Program-made: the position numbers and the translations under genes
Shown here: one piece after another, positions 47,920-60,372 of the stretch
Numbering within the stretch: position 1 is the stretch's first letter
Layout of the letters: every line of letters starts with the position of its first letter
DNA from: Chionoecetes opilio
Taxonomy: Eukaryota; Arthropoda; Malacostraca; Decapoda; Majidae
Reading direction: 5' to 3'
Assembly: GCA_016584305.1 (NCBI GenBank)
Contig: JACEEZ010020120.1
Location: 514,570-578,569, forward strand
DNA: 64,000 nucleotides
Notes under the pieces: generated by a model
What the model was told of the DNA's origin: nothing
Database searches by the model: none
The model's input: only the letters and a program-made list of their open reading frames with translations

Positions 47920-48258
47920 GGGGGGTTCCGCCCTTTTTCGTAAAAGCCCAAAAGAAAAATTTGGGAATCAGTACAAAAAAGGGGAAACCAAAAAAATTCC
48001 ATCTTTTTCGAAATTCATTATAAAGAAAACTGGGGAAAAATTAAATATTTTTTTCCTTAAAGGATGGGAAAATTTCCTGGGGATTTTTAAAAAATTAAAA
48101 AAACCTTTTTTTAAAATCCAAAAAGGATTTGATGTCATTTTTTCAAAAAACCTTTTTCGAGCTTTCAACTAAAGGGGAACAAAAAAATAAGGGTTTTAAA
48201 ACTAACGGTAAACGTTGCATCACGGGATCCCCCGGGGGGTAAAAATTTTTTTCAATGT
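47920..48258 (+). pseudogene. CR1 fragment, block C, 5' of the LTR insertion
   Basis: Corresponds base by base to 60,373-60,691 (reverse transcriptase C-terminal region) but with many two-base motifs converted to homopolymers: AGAAGAGCAACC reads AAAAAGGGGAAACC, and GATCGTAGAATCC reads GATGGGAAAATTTCC. Islands such as GGATTTGATGTCATT and CGAGCTTTCAACT are preserved exactly. No frame survives. Ends TTCAATGT at the LTR boundary. Confidence 0.8.
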
Positions 48259-49104
48259 TGTGACAAAGGGTTCATTTTTCCCCGGGGAAATGGGGTTGGG
48301 GTTTTCAAGAGGGTTTGGGCAGAGCTTTAGCCCCCCCTTTTTTGGGAGGAATATGGGTAACGAGGGGGTTGCCACCCGCCGCCAATAGGCCCCCATATAA
48401 AAAAAGGCCCCGGCCCCTTTTGCCTCGTCCCCCATTTCCAACCTTTCCACTCTTATAGGGTTGTGTGAGGCCCACTGTGACGGCTTGGGCACCCCACGTG
48501 GGGGGCTGTGTGAGTCCCCCCTTTTAAACCCTTGAAAACCAGGGTATTGTGGGGGAAACTTGTAAGTGCTTTCATCATTATTATTTTCCCGATGCCCCGG
48601 TGGGCTGTTTTTACGGGAAAGTGAGGTAGGGGGGGAAAAAGGTATGAGGTCAGTAAAAAAGCGCTTTTTTGTGATTGGGGGAAAACTTTTCAGTAAAAGC
48701 GTTGGGGGTGGTGTAAAAGGGGCTCATAAATCTCTTGGTTTTTGGGGTGAGGCTCATTAGAAGCACTCAAAGGGTTTTGTAGGGGTTTTGTATAAGACTC
48801 AGTTAGAGGGTTTTAAAAGGTTTTTGTGTTTTGAGGCCCGGGGGGTTTTAGAGAGATGGAAAGTGAGAGTGAGTGAATTTTGGAGCGCTGCGCGTGGTTT
48901 TCCCAAACCTGGGGTTTTTTCTGTGCCCGTGAATTCAAGCGTTTTTTTTTGGTTGCCCAAGGGAAATTTGGGAGTTAAGAGGGTTAATTATAAAAGGGAT
49001 TTCATATTTAAATCTTTTTTTAAAAATATCCTGATTAACTTAATTAGACCCACGTTTCCTGGGGCATGGCCTGGGGTGGCGCCCCTTGTGTCCCCGCCGT
49101 GACA
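48259..49104 (+). repeat. 5' LTR, block C
   Basis: Aligns along its whole length with the solo LTR at 60,692-61,511, beginning TGTGACAAAGGGTTCAT and ending CCGCCGTGACA, after the same CR1 sequence TTCAATGT. Homopolymer-type differences account for the length of 846 against 820 bp. Confidence 0.8.
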
Positions 49105-52004
49105 TTTTTGGGGCGCCTCCCCAGGATCCCTCGTGAAAAGGCGTTCCCCAGATCTTCTCCCCCCTTTTAAACTTTTTTTTTCTGAGTGTAAAAAATGCCG
49201 TAACCCGGGAGCGCGAGAATAGAAGCCGCAGGGGTTGCATGAGCTGGGCCTTTTGGCAGTTTTTGGGGGAGTATTTGTAAAGTAGGAATCCTCCCCAACG
49301 GCCCCTAAAGGGTGAGGGAAGCCCGCCCGCTTCACCTGACCACGGGGTTAATTGAGTTGCGGGTTTTAAATTTAGAGATACCCAAGGTTCAGCTTGAACA
49401 GGCTAAGTGAGGCGTCCCCGGGACGTGGGGGGCCCCCAGGCGCAGCAGAGCTTACAGGGGCCGCCCCCTTTTAAACCGGTGGGAAAGGGTTTGATTTTAC
49501 TCGTATCTGCGAATGGTCCCCCTTTTTTCCCCCAGAGGCGATTTTGGAAGTAATTTTCCGATCTTTTGAAAGGTAGCTAATGGCATGCCCTTCCAAAGAA
49601 ATTTTGGGCCCAAAACCCTTTTGAAAAGTGAAATTAAAAAGGGAAGGCACATGTGTGTATGCCGCCCTTTCTAAAGGGCGGCTAATGAATTTTAATTTTT
49701 AAAAAAGTGCCATTCTCCAGGCCTATGAATTGTTCCCGAATGTTCCCCCAAAAGATTTCGTGTTTTTCCCGTAAATCACCAACCGACTCATTTTGAATTT
49801 CCCAAAGATTTTTTAAAAGATATTTTTCCCATCAGGGGTTTAAAAGGACAGAGAAGGTGTCAATTTTTGACCCTTTTTTAAAGTAAACAAATTTTTTGGC
49901 TTGAAAAATTCGAGAAAACGCTCGCAGGGGGCCCTCGATGAAATTTTTTTTTTCATGAGAAAGATGTTAAACGTTTTTGAGGATGCCGGGGTGAGGGCGG
50001 AAAATTTTACTTTTTTTTCATCGAGGCCCTTTTTGGGACCCCTCTCCTTTTACGGGGAGGGAAAAGAGGAACGCCCCGCATGGCGAGAGTTTTGTACCTG
50101 CGAATTTGTCCCTCCACTTATGGCAGATTTTAAAAACCCGGGCCGTCCTTTTTGGGCCTTTTTCCAAATCACGTGGTGGAGTGCCACTATTGGGGCCCTA
50201 CAGGGGAAACCCCCTCGCGCGGGAATTGCTGGAAAAGGCAAAAGATTGGCCCCCCTTTAAAACCTGTTTGTTTAGCACCCGCGGCCAGGAGCCGCATGTG
50301 ATGTAGCGATGGTGGGGGGGACGAGTGTTGCTCAATGCATTAATTTCCCCGGTTGGGCCGGTTTAATTTGTTTTCCACCCTCGTGAAGATCGCGCGTTGA
50401 GAGTGTCGAAAAAGGGCGCTGTGTTTTTGGGAAGGCTCTGTTCTTGAGGGCGCTGAAAAGGGCCCCAACTTTTGGGCACGTCCCAAAGGGTTTTTTTTTG
50501 TCCCAAGGTTCTGGGGAGCTCCCGGGGGGAAGCAAACTTAAAAATTTTTAAGGGATTGGGGGGCTTTGGCAACCCCTTTTATGCTTCCCAAGTCTTTTCC
50601 CCCCGGGTGGGGAAAGGGTTAAGAAGTAGCTACAGGTCACTGTTTGGTTTTTAAGTCATCCCCGCTCCTGAAGTAATTGAGTTTGGGGGCGGGTTTCATG
50701 GGCCCTTTGTTATTGGGGCCTGGTTGATCACTCCCTGTGACTGGTGTGGATTTCGTGTTTGGGGAAAATGATTTGGCCGGGGGGAAAAAATGGGGCCCCC
50801 CTTTGCCCGTCTGAAAAATCCCGGGATGGTCGCCCCCAGTGAGGTGCTCATGAGAAAGTTTGAGCGGGGGGAGCCTGAATTTTTTCTGTGTGGGGAGTTT
50901 GACCATTTGCTATGGACCCCTCGGGGGGCGGGGCCATGAGAGAGACAGAAAAGGTCTCGGCAAAAGGAAATTTTCCTGTGGGGTTAGAGAAAAGTTTTGG
51001 GCTCGAAGAGTTCTTCGAGGATTTAATTGACCCTCAAGGTTCAGGTACCATAAATACCCGGGCAAGCCCCGATCGACGTTTAAACACCGTGACACGGGGT
51101 TTGCCCCCATTTAAAGGGAATTTTTGTCAGGGGACATGAGGGGGTTTGGGGGTAAAGAGGGGATGAAACAAGTTGGGGATGTAAGTTAGTGGGAAAACTT
51201 AACACCAGTGCTAACGGTGCCCCCCCTCGTCCCCCTGCAACTTTTAAATGACCCCTTTAAAGGAGTGTTAGGGGGGTTTTTGAGGGGACCCCCTCGGGGG
51301 CGTCCCCCTTTTTGTTATCTTTTTTCCCCATTTTTGGTTTCTTGAAAACGAGGTTTTTTGGAGCGGTGGCCTTTGTGACACCCACCCCCTAATTATAGTG
51401 GGTCCCTTTTGCTGAGATTTTCACTCTTTTTGGGTATATATGGGGTTTTGAAAGGAGTGGTAGCTTTGAAATCCCCCCAGCCCAAATAGGGAAAACTCAG
51501 ATTTTGGGGGTAAAAGGGAAATTGTAAAATTTTGGAATGGTGTTTCCCCAGGGCTCCCGGAAACCCCCCGTCGGGGGGCCTTGGGGTGTGGCCCCAAATA
51601 AACGGTGTCAACGCTGAGGTCCCGGGGCCCCGTTCCCCCCCCGAGTGCCGCGGAGTTTTGGGGAAAGGCACCACCCGGTCCGGCCCGGAGCTGGGGGGCA
51701 ATTTGGAGCACCTGCTGGGGAGTCGAGGGGGGCCCTTTTTCGCCCTTCTGGTCCGTTTCCCCGAAGGTGTTCAGGGCCCTTCCGGGGACGCAAAAGGGGC
51801 CTCGTCCCTCGGGTTGTTGAGGGTGGGAGACACATAGGGAAATATAAAGTATTTTTTGGTTGCTTAGTGAGTGTATTTGATATGATTATATTTATGAGAT
51901 GTGGAGGGGAATAAAAAAGGTTGTTTTGGATATGGTTTTTTTTAAATTTTTTTTTGGTACGAAAATTCTCACTACGAGAATTTTCTATTTTGATGGGGGA
52001 AGGG
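49105..52004 (+). other. LTR element internal region, no readable genes
   Basis: G/C/T homopolymer-rich sequence. The many short frames on both strands (for example 50,912-51,139, 51,393-51,711, 51,532-51,914) show no polymerase, integrase or protease signature. Two similar motifs, TGCGAATGGTCCCCC (about 49,508) and TGCGAATTTGTCCC (about 50,099), suggest an internal repeat. If real, the size (2.9 kb) is short for a full gag-pol. Confidence 0.5.
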
Positions 52005-52860
52005 GGTGACGAAGGTTCTTTTTCCCCGTAGGGTGTTGAGGGGTCAAGATGGCCGGGGGAACGTTAGCCCCCCCCCTTTGGGGAGGAAATATGGGTAACG
52101 GAGGGTTGCCCCCCCCCCCCAATAGGCCCAACCCATAAAAAACGGTCGTGACCCTTGCCTGGGTCCCCCCTCCAAATCTTTTTCCCTCTTATGGGGTTTG
52201 TGTGGGACCATTTGTAGGGCCGGGGCACCCCCAACGTGGGGGCCCTGTTGAGTCCCTTCCTTTTCCAAACCCCTTTTTGAAAAACCGGGGTATTTTTGGA
52301 ATTACCCTTTTTAAAGTGCTTTCCTTATTATTTTCCCGGATTTTCGGGTGGGCTGTTTTTTACGGAAAGTGAGAGTAGGGGGGAAGTAGGTGATGGGGCC
52401 TCTAGAAGCGCTCTTTTGGGGATTGGGGGGGATAACTTTTCAGTAGAATTTTTGGGTGTGGGGGGTATAGAGGCCCAGTAAAAAGCTCTCTTGGTTATGT
52501 AAAGGGGCCCTAAAGTAAAAGGCATTTCAAAGGGTTTTGGTATTTTATGTTAGAGACCCCAGTTAGATTTCTCTTAAAGGTTTTTTTTGTGTGTTAAAGG
52601 CCGGGAGGTTAAGAGAGACGGAAAGTGAAGTGAGTAAATTTTTTGGTAGCGCTGCGCGTGGTATCCTACCTGGGGTTTTTTCTGTGACCGTGCATTCAAG
52701 CTTTTTATTTTTGTCCCAAAGGGAAATTGGATTTAAAGGGTGTTAATTATAAAAGATTTCATATGTTGATTTTGTTTTAATATCCTGAATTAACTTAATT
52801 AGACCCCCCGTGCCCGGGGGCAGGGCCCTTGTGGTGGCGCCCTTGTGTCCCGACCGGACA
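52005..52860 (+). repeat. 3' LTR, block C
   Basis: Begins TGACGAAGGTTCTTTTTCC after the polypurine tract and ends CCCGACCGGACA at 52,860, matching both the 5' LTR and the solo LTR in block D. Matching internal landmarks are GAGGAAATATGGGTAACG, CCAACGTGGGGGCC and GTAGCGCTGCGCGTGGTAT. Confidence 0.8.
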
Positions 52861-53240
52861 ATTTTATCGATGGAACAAGCCCCCAAAGAAAATTTGTTTC
52901 GAAACCCGCACAAAAAATCCCTTTTAAAAAACAGACTTACGCGCACTGAAAAAGAAAAGGGGTATTGATAGTGCCCTGCGAATTCATATTTAGCCCCCCC
53001 CGGAACCCGATTAGTTTAGTGGTGGGGGTTTTTTTGTAGTTATATATTTCATCCCCTTTATCTTTCTGCCTACGAAACTTCCATGTTCCTATCTTCTTAG
53101 GGAAAATTGGTAATCATTTTCCAACTATTTTTTTCCCAAGTAGTTGATAGTTAGAGTTGTGTTTAAAGCAGATCGCTCGTCATGGCCCAAATAGGTCTCC
53201 TGGTGTCTGTTATTCCTTTTAAATCCTATGAAAACCCTCC
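52861..53240 (+). pseudogene. CR1 fragment, block C, 3' of the LTR insertion
   Basis: Starts ATTTTATCGATGGAACAAGC and continues through ACAGACTTACGCGCACTG and GATAGTGCCCTGCGAATTCA to the CR1 3' tail ATCCTATGAAAACC. Same order as 61,512-61,885. Confidence 0.85.
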
Positions 53241-53910
53241 TCCTCCTCCTCCTCCTCTTCCTCTCCCTTTTTCCTCCCACGGGAAATAATGAATGACCCC
53301 GAAAATTAAAGCATTAAAAATACCGGAAGCGCCTCGTTTAAAATTTGAAGCCACTGAAACCCCAAAAGCTTCGATTCCTCGATTCCTCTCTTCTTCCTCC
53401 CCTCCAGCTTTTTGTCTTCCCTCCTCCAGCTCTTTGTTTTCCCCTCCTCCTCCCTCCTCCTCCTCCACTCTTTTGCCTCCTCCTCCACTCCTGCTCCCCC
53501 CTCCTCCTATTCATCTATACATTTTTACTTCCCTTTTATTTTTCCTTGGGTTTTTCCTCCCTTTCCTAAAATAATCTCCTTTATATAAAGGGTCCACCCT
53601 TTCTGGCCCCTATTTTAGCTGAAAAATTTACTCCTAATATTACCCGGAAATTGAGCTGAAATTTGACATGCAATTATGCTTTTCAAAATAAAAGGGGGGG
53701 TTTTGTAAAAAAAAATTTTTTTCATAAAAAACAAAGCCCTTAATGAGAAATTCCCACGTGATGATTTTAATTGGGTTTTGGAACGTGGCTCGCTGCCAAT
53801 TCCGCCGCAAAAACTGAGCCCCAAAAACCAAAAGGGGGCCCGAGGCTGGGGTCCCATACTTTTATGTATATGGGAAACAGTAAGTACGGGAAGATTAATT
53901 TTATTTTGGG
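53236..53910. repeat. (CCT)n flank and first foldback module, block C
   Basis: CCT units (53,236-53,262), then CTCCAGCTCTTTG/TCCTCCTCC units (53,395-53,510) matching 61,886-62,180, then a noisy copy of the 264-bp inverted-repeat element described at 62,245-62,508. Confidence 0.75.
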
Positions 53911-54923
53911 GCTCGCTTCGCTCGCTGCCCCTTACCATAAAACCCCTGGAAAACCAAATTTCCCGGGGGGAAAAAGTGATAACTACTCCTTTAAAAATTG
54001 TCGGGTTGAGGGTGAAAATTTCCATGCCAGTATGCTGTCCAAAAACAATGGGGGGTTTCGGAAGAATTTTTTTTCGTAAAACCCCGCCCTTAATGATAAT
54101 TCCCTAAACTAAACTCCCAAATTTTGTTGGATTGAAACTGACATTCGACATGAAATAGTGCTGCAAAAAAATGGGGGGCGTAAAACAACTTGTTGCTTTT
54201 GAATTTCCCTTAATGAGTAAAATTTAAAGTAAAGATTTAATTTGGCCCGGAACGTGGCTCGCTGTCACGTTCCAGCCGGGAAGAATGAGCCAAAGCAAAG
54301 GGGGGCCCAAAGGGTGGACCCTCCTATACTTGATACACTTTTTGGCGGAAACTTGGTTTTCCCAAAGGGGCTTTTTGGTAAGCGACAAAAGTCGAATGTC
54401 AATAACCTACTACTACACTACTACCCACTAAAACTAAATACTACTACTGCTCTACTACTACTACTACTCTAATACTGCTACTATATCAAATTTTAAAACG
54501 TCCAGCCTCTGGCCCCTTTTTTTTGTTTTTTTTTTTTCTCAGTTCCCTTTCGGCTGGAACGTGACAGCGGGGCCACTTCCAGCCAATTTAAAAAATTACG
54601 TGAATTTTCCTTAAGGGGTTGTTTTTTAATGCAAACAGTTTTTTTTTTAAGACCCCCCCTTGATTTTTTACCCCACTCTTTCTGTCCCATTTCAAACTCA
54701 ATCCACAATAAATTGGAGTAGTTTTTCGCATTTACTCAAATTTAAGGGGGTTGTTTTCGCAAAAAAATTTTTTCCGACACCCCCAAATTTTTTTGACAAA
54801 CACACTTTTCAAAATTTAATATCAGCTCAATCCGTAATAAAATTTTGGAAATATTTAACACTTTTTGGGGGGGAACTTGGGTTTCCCCGGGCTTATGGAA
54901 GCGACAGCGAGCGAAGCGAGCTG
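53911..54923. mobile_element. Foldback element, block C copy
   Basis: Noisy counterpart of 62,555-63,539: left end GCTCGCTTCGCTCGCTGCC (53,911), right end GACAGCGAGCGAAGCGAGCTG (ending 54,923), with the TTGGCGGAAACTTGG motif and a degraded TAC tract (54,405-54,485) at the centre. Homopolymer substitutions are frequent. Confidence 0.75.
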
Positions 54924-55076
54924 TTAACTACTCTACTACTAAATACACTGTTCCCCCTCCTTGGGTTGGGTTTACTAAAAACCCAAACCTCCCGGGTTTC
55001 CTCTCATTCTGTAAAACCTTTTACTTTTTATTAATGCAAACCAACCCCCAACTTCGTTAATACTTCCCTTATTCCC

Positions 55077-55465
55077 CCTAAACTAAAACCCAACCTAACC
55101 TAAACCCGACCTAAACCCAAACCCAATCTAACCTAACCCCCCCCACCTAACCTAAACCCAACCCCAACCCTAAAACCCGCCTAACCTAAACCTGACCTAA
55201 CCTAAAACCCGACCTAACCTTAAACCCGACCTGACCTAACCTCAACCAACCTAACCTAAAACCCAACCTTTAAACCCAACCCCAACCTAAACCCCAAACC
55301 CAACCTAACCTAACCTAATCAACCTAACCTAACCTAACCGGGCCTAACCTAACCTGACCTAAACCCAACCTAACCAAACCCAACCTAACCTAATCAAACC
55401 CAACCCCAACCCCAAAACCCGACCCCAACCTAACCTAACCTAACCTAACCCAACCTAACCTAACC
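55077..55465. repeat. CCTAA telomere-type tract, internal
   Basis: About 70 degenerate units of CCTAA with CCCAA, CCTGA and AACCC variants. Follows the foldback element in the same order as at the window's right end. Because it lies inside the window it is an interstitial tract, not a chromosome end. Confidence 0.9.
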
Positions 55466-55904
55466 TTAAAAAATCAGGGCATTCCAGCCTTAGCCCCCCC
55501 TTTTTTAAATTTGTTTTTTTCTCATCTCTTAATTATTCTAAAAATTGGGATATACCCCCCTCTTCCCTTTTTCCTCCTCCCGCCTCCGATCCCCGAGTCC
55601 CCCTTTCCCCCTCCTCCCCCTCCTCCGCCTCCTCCTCCTCCCCCTCCCCCCTCCTCCTCTTTTTTCTTTTCCCAAACTACCCGTCACCCAAAAAACTCCA
55701 TCCTCCTCATTTTTTTTTTTTTACAACCTTCTCCCACTATTTTTTCCCCCTCCCCCTCGTCCCCTATACCCCAAACCACCACCCCCACCTTTTCTTCTTT
55801 TTTCTTCCCTGCCTTTTCCCTCATAACCGTCGTCTCGCATGGTCATCTCATTTTTCCCCAAAGATTCTTCTGGGTTTCCCATTCAATCTCGAAAGGGGGA
55901 GGAG
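55466..55904. other. C/T-rich low-complexity sequence
   Basis: CCTCCTCCC-rich tract (55,565-55,665) and homopolymer-rich remainder. No gene recognised. On the minus strand the stretch near 55,890-55,905 (CCTCCTCCCCC) is the CCT boundary of the next CR1-like element. Confidence 0.6.
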
Positions 55905-57640
55905 GTTAAAAAAGGATTACAAAGGAAACACAACCCGCAACCAAACCCATTTGGTTTTTTTTCAAGGCTTTTTCTTTAACTACACTACACTAACTTTTGA
56001 AAAAAGGGGAAAGGATAGGAAAATAGAAAGGGTCCTCCCCACCCACCCTCCCTCCAGCCAAAAACTGGCCGGAAATTAAAGGGGTTTCCCTGCAAATATT
56101 AAAAACTGCTGGAATTTGTGAGGAAATTTTAAAGCTTAATCTATGGCTAAAATAAAATACTATTTTTTTGGGGGTAAATTTTTTTGTGGGTTGTAGATTG
56201 GGCTGTTTTGCGTTTTTTTGTAAAGGGGTGAACAAGTGTGGGGTTCAAGGGTTGCCCGGAAACCTTGCCCCGGCGCTTTCTTGGGGCAGCAGTCAAAACA
56301 GGCCCCAACTCCGTTCATTTCCCCTGCGGATTGTTTTCTTTCCCTTTTAGGGCGGGGGCCCCCACACCCTTTAAAGGCCCCCTGCAGCATTTACCCCCGG
56401 GACCTTAAATCCCGATGGTGGGCACTAAATTTCAGGACCCCCTTAAATGGGCCCAACCCTTTCCCGGTCGAGAGTAGTTTGTGGGGAACCCCTTAACTCG
56501 GGGCTTCTGTGTGTGTTTTTAGGTCTAATGTAGTGGGTTTTTTTTAGGGCCCCAGTGTGGAAGTTTTAAGGGGGGTGCGGCAGCCTTGCCTGGCGCTTTC
56601 TTGGGGGGCGCATTTAATCAGGCCCCAGCTCCGTTTTAAACCACTTCGGGATTTCACTTTCCAAGTAGGACGCCGTTCACCTTTTTTTTTCCCCCCGCAG
56701 CAGTGACCCCTGGTATTAAAAACCCCCATGGTGGTCACTAACCCGCAGGCCCTTACGGAAAACCCCAGTCCCCTCACAGGCCCAAAAATTGTAGTATGAC
56801 CGTTTACTCCCGGGGGTGTCTGAGACGTGGGGGGAGGGGGTTTGTAGACGCGCCCCCGCCAAAACATTTTTTTGCAAAGAGGTAAGTTCTAAAGGGCCCC
56901 CGAAAATAAATTTTTTATTCCAGATAAACAGTGCAACCGGGGATTTGATATTTAAAAATTTATCGAGGGATTTTTTAAAAGATTCTATTGTATTTGATTT
57001 TAAATACTTCCCGAGGGCAGCCCATTTCCTAACGTTTTCAAACACGGTTTGTGAGAATAAATTTTGGGTTCGTTTCCCTTAAAACCGTTTCCTGCTTATT
57101 TAAAACCGTTGGTTTTTTGTTGACTTGACCGGTCTAGGGGTAAAAGATTTTTGGGACCCCGTTTTTTTAAAACCATTAAATTTTTAAAAACTTCGATGAG
57201 GTCACCTCTTTTCCTTTGTTTTGTTTTTGGGGAAAAAGTTTAATTTTTTTGAGGGCCCATTTTTGGGACGATTTTTTTACGCAATCTAGGGATCATTTTG
57301 GGGGGGGGGGACTGTGGGGCTGTTTTTTTTCTATTTATCTATGTCCTTTTTTTTAAAAAGGTGACCAAACTGCACACAGTTTCCTTTGATGGGGGCGAAC
57401 AAACCAGTTAAAAAAAGTGAGTATAAAATTTTTTTTAGATTTGAAACCGAAAGTTCGTCCCAAAAAAGCCAAACCCAAATTTTTTTGCAGTTTTTTTACC
57501 TTATAAAATTTTGGGGGTTTTGGGTTTTAGATCTTTCGAGATTAAAAACGCCTAAAAAACTTTTTTTTTTATCCCACTTGTTATTTTTGGAAAAAGTTTT
57601 ATACGTTAAATTTTTATGAGGGTTTTTATTACCGAATTTA
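55905..57640 (-). mobile_element. Second CR1-like LINE fragment
   Basis: On the minus strand, 57,600-56,910 reads as a CR1-type post-palm region despite frameshifts: ALFAPIKGNCVQFGHLFKK-like (compare CVQFWSPFLKK), RGDLIEVFK-like near 57,195, and SNTIESFKKSLDKFLNIKS (56,920-57,000), the usual CR1 C-terminus. The 3' end near 55,905 (plus strand AGGATTACAAAGGAAACACA) resembles the AGGATTACATAGGAAT tail of copy A. It differs clearly from copies A-D, so it is a separate subfamily. Both ends meet CCT-type tracts (57,670-57,720 and 55,890-55,905). Confidence 0.65.
56255..56880. repeat. Two tandem ~320-bp units in the CR1-like 3' region
   Basis: GGCGCTTTCTTGGGG with CAGGCCCCAACTCCGTT occurs at about 56,271-56,313 and 56,598-56,635; further matches (CCCATGGTGGTCACTAA with CCCGATGGTGGGCACTAA) follow about 90 bp later in each. 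The units lie between the CR1-like stop and its 3' tail. Confidence 0.6.
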
Positions 57641-57659
57641 GTACATGGCATTTTACTAC

Positions 57660-57722
57660 ATATCCTACATTGAGGAGGAGGGGAAGGGGGAGGAGGAGGG
57701 GGGAGGGGGAGGAGGAGGAAGT
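57660..57722. repeat. GGA-rich tract
   Basis: GAGGAGGAGGGGAAGGGGGA-type sequence. In the sense of the adjacent CR1-like fragment it is a CCT tract at its 5' truncation. 57,723-57,842 is unique. Confidence 0.85.
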
Positions 57723-57842
57723 ATTTCAAAACAACAGCAACCCGCTCCCATAAATTTTATGCACGTAATTTTAAAATCATTCGGGGTTTTTAATATCATT
57801 TTTAATGTAATTCTAATTCTTATGTTGTTTTTTTCCCGTTGC

Positions 57843-58760
57843 TAGTACTACTACTTACCTACTACTACTACTGTACTGCTACTCTGCTACTACTAATACT
57901 ACTAATTTCTACTTTCTACTACTACTACTACTACACTAACTACTAAATAACTACTACTTTCCCCACTAAATACTACTCCCCTTTCGCTACTTTCTACTAC
58001 TACTACTTTCTACTTCTACTACTACTACTACTTTTACGTTACTTCTGCTTTCTCCCACTACTACTACTACTACCTACTAAATACTTTCACTACTACTACA
58101 CTACTACTACTACTTTCTTACCTACACTACTACTACCCATACTGCTACCCACTACTACTACTACTACTACCCACTACTACTACTTTCTACTACACTACTA
58201 CCTACTGTACCCGCTGCACTACTACTACTACTAAATATACTACTAAAACTATACTACTACTAACCCACCACTTCCCAATACTACTCCCACTTACCTACTA
58301 CTAAATGCTACTATACTACTACTACTACTACTTTCTAAATACTACTACTACTACTAAATAAATGCTACTACTTTCCCACTACTAATACTCTCCTTTCTAC
58401 TACTACTACTACTACTACTGACTGCTACTACTTTCTGCTACCCAATACTACTACTACTACTACTACTACTATTACCCTTTCCCATACTGCTACTACCCAT
58501 AAATGCTACACTACACTACTACTACTACTACTTCTATACTACTACTACTACTAAATCTACTAAATACTGCTACTACTACTACACTGCTACTACTGCTAAC
58601 TACTACTATTACTGCTATAAATACTTTTCACTACTGCTACTACACTACTTACCTACTACTCTACTACTATACTGCTACTACTACTACACTAAATAAATAC
58701 TAACTACTGCTACTTTCTGCTACTACTAACCCACTAAACTACTATACTACTACTATACTA
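57843..58760. repeat. Noisy (TAC)n array
   Basis: About 900 bp of TAC/CTA triplets with frequent AAA, TTTC and CCC replacing single triplets, the same homopolymer-type noise as block C. It may correspond to the TAC tract in the spacer of the foldback element (63,030-63,127), greatly expanded. Confidence 0.9.
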
Positions 58761-59040
58761 ATACTTAAAGGGGCCCCAAAGGGGTTTAGTTCTCGACCTC
58801 CTTTGGCGAAAAGTTTTAGTGGGGAATATCGGAGAGATTGAAAGGCTATGAAAAAAACCCCTTTTCGACAAAAAATCCTTAAAGCCAAAAGGCAAAAAAA
58901 AAAAAAAATTAAAATTTTGGGCCATAAAATTAAAAATATCGTCCCCCTAACTAAAAGAACCCCAAAAAAAGGGAAATTTTGTTTAAAAATTTTTTATGGT
59001 TGTTTTAGTATGTGAAAGTGATTTTTATATTCATGTATCT
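58761..59040. other. Homopolymer-rich sequence, nothing recognised
   Basis: Short A, C and G runs throughout. No gene or repeat family is identifiable. Confidence 0.4.
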
Positions 59041-59369
59041 AAATTGAGAGAGAGGAAAAGAGAGAGAGAAGAGAGAGAGGGAGGGGAGAGGGGAGAGAGA
59101 GAGGGGAGAGAGAGAGAGAGGGGAGGGGCCCAGGGGGGCGGGGGGGGGGGGGGAGGAAGGAAAAAGAGAGAGAGAGAGAGAGGAAAAATTAATTATATAT
59201 AATATATATATATATATAATTAAAATATATATATATTATATATATATATATATATATAATTATATATATTCTATATATATATTATATATATTATATAGTT
59301 ATATATTATTAGTCATTTTATATTATATATTATATATAATATTATATCATATATATTATATTTAATTCA
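59041..59369. repeat. Noisy (GA)n, G-run and (TA)n tracts
   Basis: GA/GGGA (59,047-59,185, with a G-run near 59,140) then TATATA (59,190-59,369). The TA tract is equivalent to 46,790-47,019. Confidence 0.85.
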
Positions 59370-59830
<461 letters not shown>

Positions 59831-60137
59831 TAGGTAACACATCCTCTTCTGCGTCTCCTTCGTTAGAATTCTCCACTTTACACTATTTTATTTTTTCCCG
59901 GGGGGGGGGGGAGTAAGTATTTATCTGCGTTTGTATCGTGTTTCAATCTTCGTTTTATATTTTAGTAACCTAACCTAACCTAGCTTTTCATCCTATCTAG
60001 CTATCAGTATCCCCGTTTGTGCCGCCTTCAGTATAGTGTTTCGGCATAATCTCCGTCAATATATTTGTAAAGTGCGCGTCTTTACCTGTTTTAGTCATAC
60101 CATACGTCCAATTCTCTACTATTATTATTTTTTTTTT

Positions 60138-60207
<70 letters not shown>

Positions 60208-60372
60208 ATCATACTACTATTTTGTCTTTGCTATTTTTTTTCGCGTGCGTCTACATACATATGCGCATTCTTCACTTCTTGTTTTCTTCACTTTCTATTC
60301 TGTCTGCATGGGTTTGGGTGACGCTTCCTCCTCCTCCTCCTCCTCCTCCTCCTCCTCCTCCTCCTCCTCCTC
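59831..60372. other. Block D flank with (CT)n and (CCT)n
   Basis: G-run (59,901-59,911), AACCTAACCTAACC (59,968-59,982), CT x31 (60,143-60,205) and CCT x15 (60,326-60,372). The CCT tract abuts the 5'-truncated end of CR1 copy D. No gene recognised. Confidence 0.7.

Larger units (their letters stand above)
48259..52860 (+). mobile_element. LTR retrotransposon inserted in CR1, block C
   Basis: Two direct LTRs (48,259-49,104 and 52,005-52,860) flank a 2.9-kb internal region. A polypurine tract (GATGGGGGAAGGGG, 51,992-52,006) sits directly before the 3' LTR, as reverse transcription requires. The element interrupts a CR1 whose sequence resumes at 52,861. No gag, protease, reverse transcriptase or integrase motif is readable in the internal region, either because it is a non-autonomous element or because the local sequence is too error-laden. 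The primer-binding site after 49,104 is not identifiable. Superfamily undetermined. Confidence 0.75.

Noticed and set aside
49105..52004. Several Pro/Gly/Arg-rich frames (for example 51,393-51,914) as candidate host or retroviral-type genes.
   Set aside because: They lie in homopolymer-inflated sequence, overlap on both strands, and show no polymerase, integrase or protease motif.
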